Shown in pieces: positions 1 through 10,300 of a stretch of DNA of 64,000 nt. Numbering within the stretch: position 1 is the first letter of the stretch; the number at the start of each line of letters is the position of its first letter. The notes under the pieces are model-generated. The model had not been told where the DNA came from, searched no databases, and worked only from the letters and a program-made list of their open reading frames with translations. This DNA comes from Rhipicephalus microplus (Eukaryota > Arthropoda > Arachnida > Ixodida > Ixodidae), in assembly GCF_043290135.1 (NCBI RefSeq), contig NC_134710.1:137538155-137602154 (forward strand), read 5' to 3'. Made by a program: the position numbers and the translations under genes.

Positions 1-591
1 GTGCTCTTGAGACGTTATAAGTTGTCACCCGAGGCTTTCAGGCAAAGGTTCCGGTATGCTAAAAAGGGGAATGAGTCACACTTTGACTTTACGTTTTGTC
101 TCAAAGCCGATTTAATTGAATGGCTCAAGGGCGAAGGTGTTTATGACGATCGCAATAAAGTGGTAGAATGCATTGCATTGGAGCAATTCTACCGCTGCAT
201 CGAGGAGGATGTCAAGCTTTGGCTGCAGGACAAACTTGGTGAAGTACAGCTAAACAAAGCAGCAGAGTTAGCTGAGGAGTATTATACTCGCCAAAAGTTG
301 CATAGCAGGGCAGTGCGCCTTGAAAAGGATAAAAGAAAAAAGGGCTTTTCAAAGAAAACTGATCAGCGGAAACCCACTACACACCGTAATTTCAAGAAGG
401 ACCCGTTTCTTACAAAGGATACTGTAGGGGAAGGGCGAACAGAAGTGGAGAAATCGAGTGAGGTTCATAAACAACGCACTGATACCAAACGGGCGTTTGA
501 ATCAGGAAAGCCGCTAATCTGCTACAACTGCAAAAAAGAAGGGCACATTGGGAAAAACTGTAAGCAAAAGTTTGCTTTCGCAACAATCTGA
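1..591 (+). pseudogene. Gag C-terminal part with CCHC zinc knuckle (Gypsy 1)
   Basis: Open from the window edge for 196 codons; the true start is outside. The N-terminal half is charged and helical, ending in a KAAELAEEYY-type segment, as at the end of capsid-like Gag regions. A Lys/Arg-rich linker follows, then one zinc knuckle near residue 172 (CYNCKKEGHIGKNC), which would bind the element RNA. The frame closes with TGA at 589-591, just before the protease remnant. It would package element RNA if intact. It is listed as a pseudogene because the downstream pol is broken. Confidence 0.75.
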
Positions 592-1161
592 GAATCGGAA
601 AAGAACATGTGATTGTTAGACCTGCATCTCCAAGAAATTAGTTTGAATGGAAAAACGTGTCAAGCACTTCGGGACTGAGCGGCAACCATGGACATTGTTC
701 ATCCTTCGTTGGTGTCTCCAGATGACTTTACAGGAGAATAATAAAGTTTTACCACCACAGGAGAATGCGCGTGGATCAGACAAGTCGCCGAGGAGCAGAG
801 TGCTTGCTTACCGATCGCTACGGTTGTCATTGAAGGCCCGTTCGGTAAGCTTCGCACCGAAGCGGCTGTGTCTGCCGCGCTCTTCGATCGTTTTCGTTAT
901 CCTTTTTCCAATAACTCAAAGCAGCTACTCAAAGAGCAGGATAAATCGTTCTTCTCCAACTTAGCGTACATGGCCCTCACGCGATCGCAAGCGCGGAAGC
1001 TTTCGCAGGAACTTGATCTTGTTCAATGTGGTAAAGCACAAAGTGCAAAAGCTGCTGATCTGTGTGACCTTGGCGGTGAGTCGATGGAACCTCAGACATG
1101 AAATTCTCTGTGTGAGTCATTTGAGCAGTCACTCGAGTGGCCAGTCACCGAAGCGACTGGC
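592..1161 (+). pseudogene. Retropepsin-like protease remnant and linker (Gypsy 1)
   Basis: Translation in shifting frames shows LRD followed by a stop (TGA 676-678) and then AATMDIVHP, resembling the active-site region of a retroviral-type aspartic protease with the residue after the Asp lost. Further on, VIEGPFGKLRTEAAVSAALFD and ALTRSQARKLSQ (about 820-1010) look like the linker between protease and integrase. At least two frameshifts occur (open frames 647-964 and 868-1101 differ). No function is expected. Confidence 0.6.
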
Positions 1162-2573
1162 GTGGTCTTTGTCGGCGGAGAAGACGACATGGCGCCATTG
1201 AGTCAGAGCGAGAAGGGTGCAACGCTCTCGCCTGTAGCGGAAAGTTGGAGTGAGCTGTCGAGGGTTGATCGAGAAACGCTCATTCGAGAACAGCGTGAGG
1301 ACCTCTCAATTAAAGCGTTAATGGAAAGCATAAACTTGGGAAAAAAGAAAAAGAATGTTTCCTTTTTTCAGAAAGCAGGGCTCCTGTATCGGAGCTACAC
1401 AAATGCGCAAGGTCGAACGTATGAGCAGCTCTTGGTGCCACAAATGTATCTTCGCCAACTATTGGAACTGGCGCATGAAAACGCGTGGGACGGGCATCTT
1501 GGCATTAAAAAGGCCAACGATAGAGTTTCCCTTGAGTTTTATTGGCCGAAATGCTGGAAGGATATCGAAGACTTTGTACGCTCATGCGACACTTGCCAGA
1601 GAGCGGGGAAATCCATGGACAAGTGGAATTTACCCATGAAGCTTGTGCCAATTATCACAGAACTTTTTCGGCGCCTAGTAATCGATATCGTCGGACCGTT
1701 GCCAGAGTCAAGGCAAGGTTGTCGGTACATCCTGACGGCCCTCTGTGTAGCCACAAAATTTCCGGAAGCGATACCACTTAAGGAGCTCAATTCCCCTTAT
1801 GTCGTGGATGCAGTGCTATCTATATTTGCACGCGTCGGATTTCCTTCTGAAATCCAAATCGACAATGGTAGTGTCTTAACCAGCTGCCTTACCTCTACCT
1901 TAATGGATAAATGTGGAATAAAAGTAGTGCACAGCTCTATCCATCACCCGCAATCTAATCCGGTAGAGTGTATGCATTCCGTTCTGAAACGGATACTGAG
2001 AGCTCTTTGCTACGAGCACAAATGCGACTGGGAAGCGTGTATTCCTCCCGCTATGTTCGCTTTGAGATCAGCTCCTCATGAAAGCACTAGTTTTAGCCCT
2101 GCAGAGCTTGTGTATGGCAGGAGTTTGAGAACACCATTGGGAATGCTACGCGAGTCCTGGGAGGGATTCGATGAGGACCCTAATGTAGTTGCGTATGTTT
2201 CAAACCTCTTCAGAGGCTTGGAAAAACGAAAGATCTTGTGGAAAGCCACATGAAGGCTGCACAAGTGTTGTCAAAGAATTACTACGACAAATCGGCTAAG
2301 AAGCGCACCTTTGAATTAGGTAGTCAGGTAGTGCTGCTGCGGCCGTCCAAAAAGAACAAGCTTGAGGTTCATTGGGAAGGGCCCGTCAAAGTAATATCGA
2401 AGCTTTCTGATACCAATTATGAAGTGAAATTAAGAAGGCGGCCGAACAAAATTTACCACAGTAACTTGATGAAACCATATGTTCAACATGAAGCGGTCGT
2501 AAATCTGCTGTTGAATGCTTCAGAGGAAAAGGGACCAGAAATTTTGAGTTCTAGTGATGTAATCGAAAGGTGA
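1162..2573 (+). pseudogene. Integrase (Gypsy 1), located upstream of RT
   Basis: Would insert element cDNA into host DNA. The N-terminal zinc-binding region is visible (LAHENAWDGHLG, then CDTCQ about 45 residues on). The catalytic core has DIVGPLP (first Asp), QIDNGS (second Asp) and HHPQSNPVE (Glu), so the DDE triad is present. The Asp-Asn-Gly motif is slightly altered from the usual D-x-G. A one-base shift near 2240 moves the C-terminal part (FELGSQVVLLRPSKKNKLEV, then YHSNLMKPY) into frame 3, where it runs to TGA at 2571-2573 and on into the RT leader. This is the domain that sits in an unusual place. Confidence 0.85.
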
Positions 2574-3960
2574 TTGGAGGTAATCTTGGAGCAGTTGAAA
2601 GAGCCTAGGTTAACTGAAGTCCAGAAGGAGGACCTGAGAAGGGTTGTTTCCGAGTTTGAAGACGTGTTTTCAGACCGTCCCGAAAATATGACGGTGATTG
2701 AACACGATGTCGAGCTAACTTGTAAGGAGCCAATCCGTAGCAAGCCGTATCGTTGTTCCCCTGTGCAAAAGCAGATCATGAAAGAGAAGATCGATAAAAT
2801 GCTGGAGTTGGGAGTCATAGTACCGGGCGAGAGTGACTATACATCCCCTCTAATATTGTTCAAGTACCCGGAAAAGATCTGAGGCCATGCATCGATTATC
2901 GGCGTCTTAATGCCTAAACTCGAGACCAAGCTTACCCGATACCAAACCTATAGGAGAGGGTAGAAACTGTGTCACAGTCCAGCAATATTTCCACGTTAGA
3001 CCTTGTGCGAAGGTATTGGCAAGTCTCCCTTACGGAGCGCACTAGCCGCTATGCCACATTCGTTTCTCCATTCGGAACGTATCGTCCACTTAAGCTGAGC
3101 TTTGGATTGAAAAATGCGCCCTTTTGTTTTTCAGGCTTAATGGACCGCGTTCCTTATGGCCTCTCTGAGTTCACTCTGCCATATCTTGACGATGTCGCCA
3201 TCTTCTCAAACAACTGGGAAGAACATGTCGAGCATTTGCACGTCGTGCTGAACAGGTTGAAAGAAGCTGGTCTTACTGCGAAACCGACTAAATGTCACTT
3301 AGGGTGCGGCGAGGTGTTTTACCTGGGACACGTTGTGGGGCGTGGCCGGCGTAGACCTTCAGAAATTAAGGTAGCCGCTGCCGTGAACTATCCATGACCA
3401 ACCACAAAATCTGAGATTAGGGCATCCTTGGGCCTAGCTGGATACTATAAGCATTACGTGCAAAACTACTCTAACATTGCCAGCCCTCCAACTGACGCAC
3501 TTTGAAAGTCCGAGCTGGTTAAAGTAGTATGGAGCTCAGAAAAGGAGAATGCGTTTTGCAAGCTGAAACAGGCCCTAAGCGAAAAGCCCGTTATCATGGC
3601 ACCCGATTTCTCTAAGAGGTTTGTCGTTCAATGCGACGAAAGTGATCGCGGCATGGGAGCTATATTGTGCCAGGAAGACATTGCTGGTAACGAAAGGCCA
3701 GTTTTGTATTTAAGTCGAAAACTGAGCTGCAGGGAAGAGGCATACAGTACCTCTGAAAAGGAATGCGCTTGCCTCGTGTGGGCTGTTCAAAAGCTAGCCT
3801 ATTATGTCCCCGGTTTGAGATTTGTGGTCAAAACGGAGGACCATTGTCCTCTAACCTGGTTAAATAACATGCCGCCTAAAAGTGGCCGGTTACTGAGGTA
3901 GATCATGATACTCCAACAGCACAACTTTGACGTTCGCTACAAAAAAGTAAAGCCAAAGGC
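2574..3960 (+). pseudogene. Reverse transcriptase and RNase H (Gypsy 1)
   Basis: The first segment (2574-2882) holds the RT N-terminus (FEDVFSDRP, then ELGVIVPGESDYTSPLI). A one-base shift at about 2878 breaks it before the fingers motif. The palm is open at 2969-3397: STLDLVRRYWQV, SFGLKNAPFCF, then PYLDDVAIF, so the catalytic YLDD is intact. A stop at 3395-3397 and another around 3503 follow. RNase H is open at 3596-3901, with VVQCDESDRGMGA, TSEKECACLVW and KTEDHCPLTW, the expected acidic positions with an extra residue before the last Asp. Sequence resembling the end of pol continues to about 3960. Not functional. Confidence 0.85.
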
Positions 3961-4586
3961 TTGTAGACGCATTAAGCCATGCGTTTTAGTTAGTACCTTC
4001 TCCACCTTTTGGTCTCTCGATGGCAATTCAGGGCAAAATTTTGTCATCATCACGGCCTTAGCTAAGTGCTCTCATCCAGAGTGATCTCAAGGGGCCAACT
4101 TTATGTTGTTTTCTCTTTTATTACGTTGTTGTACACGTAAAAATTTGAGTTCTCGTTTGAAGAGTCTTGTGTCCCACATGTGCCTCTTGATGTAGAGGGA
4201 ACGAAATTCTGATAGACACGTAGCTAGGTATATGTTGTACTATACTTTGTCTGGTGTTCTGTCGGGTAACCGAGGGCACTTGATTGTGTCGTGTGTTGTC
4301 TGTTGTCGAACCGTTCTGGACAAGTTGCAAAACCATCGACAAGTGATTGAGACCAAAAATTGTCAGAAGAGACAAGCGAAGCTGGCCGGAAAGTTGTGGC
4401 GACAAGCCAGTGGAACTGGGATCCGTCCTCAAGAATGGAATGTGTTCACGGAACGGAGTCTGGAGCTACATTCTCCCCATGGCCCTGGAGGCAAACCTGG
4501 AGGGACCTGGCGAACGAGTGCGCTCGACATTTGAGTCACGTAGAAGCAGCTCGTCTTTCCGGCGTATTGTCTGGTGGCAGGGGTGT
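3961..4586 (+). other. 3' non-coding region of Gypsy 1
   Basis: No ORF with a recognisable product. It lies between the last RNase H-like codons and the LTR. The stretch just before the LTR (about 4571-4586) is G-rich (GGTGGCAGGGGTG) and could be the polypurine tract for plus-strand priming. Confidence 0.5.
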
Positions 4587-4742
4587 TGTTACGCCTGGGA
4601 GTCCAGACAGAACGTCAATGCATCTGCAAAGGCAATCTGTGTCAAGGTCAGCAATCGAGCCCGCCTGACGCGACCAACTCAACGACGTCTTCAAGCGGCG
4701 GTGCCAGTTTGTCATGCAATGCACCGCAAACCTGTTGAAGCT

Positions 4743-4898
4743 ATCGGCGCCTTCCAGTCTGGCGAGTCTTATGCAATGCGTGGGAACGTCACTCGTCCTT
4801 GGCTGCAACCATACGCAGCAATCGGCGCCTTCGAGTCTGGCGAGTCTTACGCAACGCATGGCGACATTGCTCGACCTTGGTGCAACCATGCGCAGCGG
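4743..4898 (+). repeat. Two-copy 78-bp tandem repeat inside the LTR
   Basis: Copies start at 4743 and 4821. Both open with ATCGGCGCCTTC, then share TCTGGCGAGTCTTA and end with TGCAACCAT. They differ by scattered substitutions. The repeat lies upstream of the TATA-like box, where direct repeats in LTRs often act as enhancers. Confidence 0.8.
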
Positions 4899-4982
4899 CG
4901 GGCCCCATTGGAGGATTCCGACATCACGGCCAGTGGCGCTTTTGGTTGGACATTTGGTTACTCAACGGATCCACCCGGTGCC

Positions 4983-4990
4983 TATAAAAA
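4983..4990 (+). promoter_or_regulatory. TATA-like box in LTR of Gypsy 1
   Basis: TATAAAAA lies about 400 bp into the LTR, after the 78-bp repeats, the usual place for an LTR promoter. It is inferred from sequence only. Confidence 0.4.
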
Positions 4991-5401
4991 TAGCCCTGCG
5001 GCGCGTCGCCAGCAGCTGACCTATGGGTCAGAGAAGCCTCTCGTCGGTTCGAGCCCCTTCGCAGTCGGCGCGCCCGGCGTCCTTGGCAGCGGCGAGTTTC
5101 CTGGCGCCCATCGTGACCTTGTCGGTGGTGCGCCTCATAATAACAGCGTGCGAGAGAAGACTTCTCGGCTCTTCGAGTCCCTAAACTGTCGGCCCCAGGG
5201 CCGAATTTGTAACGCCTCTATTTCTTTGCTATACATAAACTTTGCCTTAACTCACCGTCGTCTCGTTCGCTCATCTATCAGCTCTGCGCAGAAGCAGTCG
5301 CAAGCTTAGTATTACACGCTACCAAACGGCTGGTGACCGTGTTGGCGGAGTTCGGAGCAGTGGCGCCTTCGGGACTGTGTTGGCGTCTCGTCTTCGTAAC
5401 A

Positions 5402-6432
5402 GCCCCCTACCTTGCCAGCCAATCATTGATTACAACTTAGGTGCGATGGACATTTTAAATAGCGACAAAAAGCTCTGTTTAGCAAATACAGTGCAATGCG
5501 AAACCATGTTGTCACTTCATGTGTAAGTAAAGCAACAGTTAAGGGAAGACGACCACTTGATGAGATGAATAATTCTTGAACATGGGTTGTCACTGGAGCC
5601 AATGTTTCGACAAGTCGTCTTGCCATTACAACAAGGCATTAACTGCCTACCTTAGCACATGTGTGTATGCTGTGTACACTCTCCCCCGGTAAAAACATAA
5701 GAGGAGAGCAAAAATACAAAAACCGGGTGGGAGGCTGAGGAGAAAGGGATAAATATTGAGATAAGCTGCCGGGCTGAATTGTCAGTAAAAAGAAGCGGAA
5801 GCATAATAGTAATAAAAAAAGTATGGGGAAAGGTCTGCATTAGAAAACCAGAAGAGGAGACAGGTATTTCTCTGAATCATAGTTTTCAAAAGCAAGCATC
5901 CTGTAAAAATGAGTTTCGTGATGATATGATCAAGACAGTTTGAAATTCTTAGAAGAAAGGCTTAACTCTCACTGGTTTTCACTGTGTATCTACGTACCAT
6001 ATCTGAGTTAAGTTCAATGGCCCCCTTTGAAACCTTTAGATCTAATGGCTGGGGTGTATTAAACTTGTGAATAAAATATGGCTCTGGTATGTTACACAGA
6101 CAACTTAATTAAGGTGCCAGTGCGATATCAAACAAATTGAAAACTTTCAATCTGTTTGACAACTATACTTCAGAAAACTAGTAGCAAAGCAAAAGTGCAG
6201 TGTTACCACCATCCCTGTCAACATTGCTGTCAAAGTTCCAGTAAACAGCCCCGAAGTCCAAAAATTAGAATGTAGAGAAATACTATGCACAATCATGCTG
6301 CTACAAGAATTTCGCAAATAAGGAAGTTACAGGGGTTAGAACATTCATTTCAGCTGGTTTCAAATTTTTACGTGGCCTCGCCATTCTTCACCATAGCGAG
6401 GGGGAAGGGTGGCTCGTCTGTGTCTCTATCGC
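5402..6432. other. Non-coding DNA, nothing recognised
   Basis: Moderately AT-rich. Only short random open frames, no splice-like exon and no repeat I can name. Confidence 0.5.
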
Positions 6433-6444
6433 TTTGGCTACGTG

Positions 6445-6690
6445 GCTCCGCCGCGGTGGTCTAGTGGCTAAGGTCTTGGCTGCTGACCCCCAGGTCGCGG
6501 GATCGAATCCCGGCTGCGGCGGCTGCATTTACGATGGAGGCGGAAATGTTGTAGGCCCGTGTGCTCAGATTTGGGTGCACGTTAAAGAACCCCAGGTGGT
6601 CGAAATTTTCGCAGCCCTCCACTACTGCGTCTCTCATAATCATATGGTGGTTTTGGGACGTTAAACCCCACATATCGATCGATCGATCGA
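6445..6690 (+). mobile_element. tRNA-derived SINE, family A (Ruka-like), full copy
   Basis: A tRNA-like head starts at GCCGCGG (6450), with an A-box (TGGTCTAGTGGCTAAGG) and a B-box-like GGATCGAATCC. A conserved body (ATGGAGGCGGAAATG, then GTGCACGTTAAAGAACCCC) ends in ACGTTAAACCCCACAT followed by (CGAT)n. Flanking TTTGGCTA(C/T)GTG at 6433-6444 and 6691-6702 matches 11 of 12 bases, a target-site duplication. SINEs of this kind are described from ixodid ticks. It uses RNA polymerase III and LINE enzymes in trans. Confidence 0.85.
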
Positions 6691-7310
6691 TTTGGCTATG
6701 TGACAAGACTTCATTGATACATCATAAGCGTGCAGCCAGTGGCTGAGCAGTGCTTCCCCCACATGAGGAGGTGTCATGAGGGCAGGATGCAAAAAGCACC
6801 ATTGTCCTTGCAGTAACGTAGTGAGACACCTCTTTATCTGGCAGCCTTTCATCCTAGCTATACCGCTTCTTCCAGTAGTCTCGGGCTCTACAACATGGCA
6901 GAGGGCAGCACAGGTAACAATTCGGTAGATCGACATACCTTGGGAATCGATGTTATGTGAAACATCCAGAGAGAAGGTGACCGTTTTGTAATTTTTTATT
7001 GAGCAACACATTATCAAATGATGCTAAATATATGAAAAAATGTTGTACGCACAAACATAAATTGAACAGTCACACATGTTTTACATAACCAGTTGTTTAC
7101 ACTTGCACATTGGTGCCAACAGTAACATGAGTAGACTGATTTTAAACGAAAGTTGAAGGGACCAGAAAAATGGGTTCTATTTAAGAGGAGTTTTGTTTAC
7201 TGAGAGATAAACAGGGGTACAATATTCAAGTGCGAAACCAATTATATTAGAGGCAGTTGTTCGATTTGAGCAGCAGTTTTGTTTAAGAGAGTTTCGTTTA
7301 ATGGGAGTCT

Positions 7311-7438
7311 ACTGTGTTAGGTAAGCTGATATGAAAGGCTTGTGCTCAAGAGAATGGTAGCCTTGGACCCTGCTACTGTATTAGGTAAGCTGATATGAAA
7401 GGCTTGTGCTCAGGAAGATGGTAGCCTTGGACACTGCT
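7311..7438 (+). repeat. 64-bp tandem duplication
   Basis: Two units start at 7311 and 7375 (ACTGTGTTAGGTAAGC and ACTGTATTAGGTAAGC). Both carry GGCTTGTGCTCA and GTAGCCTTGGAC, with a few substitutions and a small shift. No coding content. Confidence 0.85.
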
Positions 7439-7614
7439 ACATAAATTAACTGTAGTGGATGGCAATTAACTACAACTCCCGATAACCTGACGAAACGTCT
7501 GTATCATAGGAGTACATATGTGATGTTTATAAAATTGAATATCCAGCATTGAAACCCAATTGAGCTTTCCCTAACATTGAACCTCGATAGTGTATTTTTT
7601 CCAAAGCAGTATCG

Positions 7615-7765
7615 AGACATGGCATGACTCTGTGGTAGAATACTTGATTGCCATGCAGAATGCTTATGTTCAATTCCTACTGGGACCCTGATGTTCTTTG
7701 GGTCAACACTGCCGGTGTCAGTTTTTCTTAACACTCTCTTTAGCAATGTCTGTTGCAGTTTCTGA
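7615..7765 (+). repeat. tRNA-like SINE remnant
   Basis: TGTGGTAGAATACTTG resembles an A-box and TATGTTCAATTCC a degraded B-box about 35 bases later. The head is similar to the tRNA-like head at 8570-8640. The tail is GGGACCCTGATG and following unique sequence. No acceptor stem pairs well, so it is not a functional tRNA gene. Confidence 0.5.
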
Positions 7766-7787
7766 GTACAGATAAACTGTCAATCAC

Positions 7788-8377
7788 CTGTGGCGCATAC
7801 CCACTTACCAGTGGCACATACCCACAGCCACTGTCTGGCAGATAGTGTTTGACGACGTACGCAACAGGATTGTGAGATTATTCATGTCACGACCAGCAGG
7901 TCATATTCGTCAAACTGTCTTGCTCTTTCATACTAATTTTGGTTCTCACCAAGTGAAGTGGGTGATCACGAGAGCCCCTAAACGTAGGCAGCTAGATAGA
8001 CAAACAGGCAGACAGTCACTAAATGTGCCTGGAGTACACAAAAAAATACTTCACATTTAAAAGACCACCAAGCCTACGCGATGCACGCAGCACTGTCACA
8101 GCAAAAGCTGGAAGAGCAGCCTTTCAGAGTCTTCTTTAACACTCTTTGGGTAGCTGCTGCAAGCACATTTGCAGGGTACCCTCTACGCTATCAATCATTG
8201 TGGCAGGCATTTACTGTGCCATTCTTTGTCATTCTTCTGAGAAGCGTGGTACCCACTGCTCACTTTCAAGAAATTTTGTGCAATTAGTTTTCATGCTGTG
8301 GCTGACGACGATGATGAATTATGCCAGAAGCTTTTGTAGTCCGGGGCACAATCCCCCACAGTGGGTATGCGCCACAG
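7788..8377. repeat. 18-bp perfect inverted repeat, arms 554 bp apart
   Basis: CTGTGGCGCATACCCACT at 7788-7805 is exactly the reverse complement of 8360-8377. Between them lie only unrecognised non-coding sequences. It may mark the ends of a small repeat unit or two oppositely placed copies of one repeat. Confidence 0.6.
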
Positions 8378-8567
8378 TCAATAGGTGAACAAGATCAAGC
8401 TTTTGTAATGGGTCGGAACAATCGACAATCCACTCATTGTGCAATTCGCAATATGTGACACCTGGTTGTTCCTTTGCTGTTCTAAAACGCTTTATAACTT
8501 GTATTAATGCCATTCTTTTCCCGATATAAAGTCTGCCTAAGGTCAGTTTGCTAAGGAGTCGTAGGAA

Positions 8568-8786
8568 CCAGCATGGCTTGGTGGTAGAATACTGGGTTGG
8601 CATGCAAGGGACGCTGGTTCGAATCCCATTAAGTCCTTCGTGATTCTTTATTTTAGATTTGAGTTTTTTTTTCTTATTTCATGCGATAGAGGTTGCGGAC
8701 ACCGGTGACGGCGGACAACTACCACGCGGCACGGGACCCTTATTGTGATACCATAGCAGCTTTCGCTGTAAAATGCAGACTGCATG
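8568..8786 (+). mobile_element. tRNA-derived SINE, family B
   Basis: The tRNA-like head has TGGTGGTAGAATACTGG (A-box-like) and GCTGGTTCGAATCCC (B-box). A T-rich segment follows, then CTTATTTCATGCGATAG, GGACACCGGTGACGG and an end near CATAGCAGCTTTCGCTGTAAAA. The same order recurs on the minus strand at 49613-49815, so this is a dispersed family rather than a lone tRNA gene. Confidence 0.65.
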
Positions 8787-9672
8787 GCCATATCTACATC
8801 ACTTCAGGACCAAGGCACCATCTTTAGGGCAAGGGACCAACCGACAAGCTCAGGGGCACATCAAGTTGCCCATGGGCAAGTTCACGTCACTGTGTATATG
8901 AGGGGCATTAGTCAGAGGGGAAGAGGCGAGGGAATCGCTTTTTGAAATTAATGGTCTGCGCAGTGCTGTAATTGGAAAATTTGATCGCCAAGGTCTACTC
9001 TACGAATTGGTGAGCTTGCTTGTGGGGTCCAAAAAAAAAAAATAGTCGGAGCCTGTTTACTGGCCCTTTAGCATGCTTACGAGTACATGTTTCTATGATG
9101 AGAACCTGAAACACTCTTGCTTGTTATGATCTCAATAGTTTGTGGGTTGTATCATTTTGATTGTGTTTACAGTAATTAAGATATTAAATCTTGCATGCGG
9201 ACAAATGAGTAACATCGCCTTACGGACTCTTGGAAGCTTCTGTACAAAGCTCATAAAAATTTTATGTGACATAAGCGTAGCTCTTCAAACTTTATTGAGT
9301 TTTACATTGATGTTGTTTGAAAGAGTTTGCTGGTTCCCATGTAAAAAAATGTAAGAGATTTATAGTAGACAGGGAGCAACTTGCGGCATTTCCTGTCCCT
9401 AGAAAAATTTTGTGTACCACTTATTAAACAGCAGCAACTATAATACTGCTTAATCTCTGCTTTTTGTCTAGGCTTTTGGATTCTCCTTGTTTCTTTGTCA
9501 ATACTTACTGAAGGTTGCCTTGCAAGCTAGTCGCTGTGTACTATTACATGCTGTGCAGTTGCATATCTGTTGAGAATGTGCAGTTGCATATCTATTGAGA
9601 ATGCCTGTAGATCAGCTGCTTCATAGCTTTTTGCCTAGTGATAGCATTAAAGCTTTCCTGTTCCTTTTGCAG
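8787..9672. other. Non-coding DNA with small duplication
   Basis: No coding sequence recognised. It holds an A12 run near 9031 and a 25-bp tandem duplication at 9552-9601 (TGTGCAGTTGCATATCT repeated). The last 25 bases before 9673 are pyrimidine-rich and end in AG, suiting a splice acceptor. Confidence 0.5.
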
Positions 9673-9712
9673 TGAAATTCCTGATGATGGTCCGACTAAA
9701 AAGCTGGAACTG
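9673..9712 (+). CDS. Candidate exon 1 of an unidentified host gene (40 bp)
   Basis: The acceptor is a strong pyrimidine tract ending TTCCTTTTGCAG (to 9672), and GTGCGT follows at 9713. The frame open across the segment gives one leftover base, then EIPDDGPTKKLEL, ending in phase 0. That fits the phase-0 start of the next candidate exon at 12511. The composition is unlike the nearby repeats. I do not recognise the protein. The upstream exon, which should supply two bases of the split codon, was not found. Confidence 0.45.
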
Positions 9713-10106
9713 GTGCGTACTTTCAGTGTGTACAAGAAAATCGGTGGACCACTGTGATTCAAAGCTAATTCATTTTCCTGAGACTGTGATCAGAAGCTCG
9801 GTTGTTGTTTTTTGTGGTCATTACTATAGTTATTATAACATTATTTTTATTTTCTTTGGGCCAACATTTAAAAAAAAGAACAATGCAATCATACAAAATC
9901 ATCAAAGAGACGAATAGCATAATGAAGAAACTGGAGTTAGTGCTGCTTGCTTGCCTTATCCAGAATATAGTGAGATAGATGACAGAAAGTAGTGGAAAGG
10001 GAAAGGGTCAACTATAGCACACTTATTTATTACATACAATGTAACAAACAAAGACTTTTGTTTCTTAATTTATGCAGTGTCATTGCAACAGAAACAGAAG
10101 AAAAAA

Positions 10107-10300
10107 CCTGCCATGGTGGCTTAGCAATGCTAAAGTGTTGTACTACTGAGCACAGGCTCATTATCCGGCCATGGTGGCTGCATTTCAAAAGGGGGCGAAA
10201 TGCAGAAATGCATATGTGTACTTACATTTACATGAATTTTCGAAGAGCTCCAGGTGACCTTATAATCATTTTGTGGTTTGGCACATCAAATTGCAGAATT
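10107..10300 (+). repeat. Decayed SINE (family A relative)
   Basis: CCATGGTGGCTTAGCAATG resembles the A-box region. TGGTGGCTGCATTTC, GGGGGCGAAATGCA, TTTTCGAAGAGCTCC and TAATCATTTTGTGGTTTGGCAC match the body order of family A at clear divergence. No target duplication seen. Confidence 0.6.

Larger units (their letters stand above)
1..5401 (+). mobile_element. Ty3/Gypsy-type LTR retrotransposon 1, 5' end outside window, order gag-PR-IN-RT-RH-LTR
   Basis: A decayed LTR retrotransposon entering from the left edge. In order it shows a Gag zinc knuckle, a retropepsin remnant, an integrase, a reverse transcriptase with a YLDD box, an RNase H remnant, a non-coding stretch and a 3' LTR. Most Ty3/Gypsy elements have integrase last. 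Here integrase runs in the same frame into the RT leader with one stop between them (TGA at 2571-2573), and no integrase follows RNase H, so the order looks native. This permuted, copia-like order with Gypsy-type proteins is known from the Gmr1-like group. Frameshifts and stops in every domain make it a fossil copy. Confidence 0.85.
4587..5401 (+). repeat. 3' LTR of Gypsy 1 (815 bp)
   Basis: Begins TGTTACG (4587-4593) and ends CGTAACA (5395-5401), a perfect 7-bp inverted terminal match as expected for an LTR. A TATA-like box, TATAAAAA, is at 4983-4990. Inside is a two-copy tandem repeat with a 78-bp period starting at 4743 and 4821. The 5' LTR is outside the window, so LTR divergence and target duplication cannot be read here. 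Confidence 0.75.

Noticed and set aside
4347..5309. 320-codon plus-strand ORF
   Set aside because: Lies across the 3' non-coding region and LTR of Gypsy 1; composition and position show it is a chance frame in GC-rich LTR sequence.
8570..8640. tRNA gene (A- and B-box present)
   Set aside because: Acceptor and anticodon arms do not pair properly, and the downstream body recurs at 49613-49815; it is the head of a SINE.
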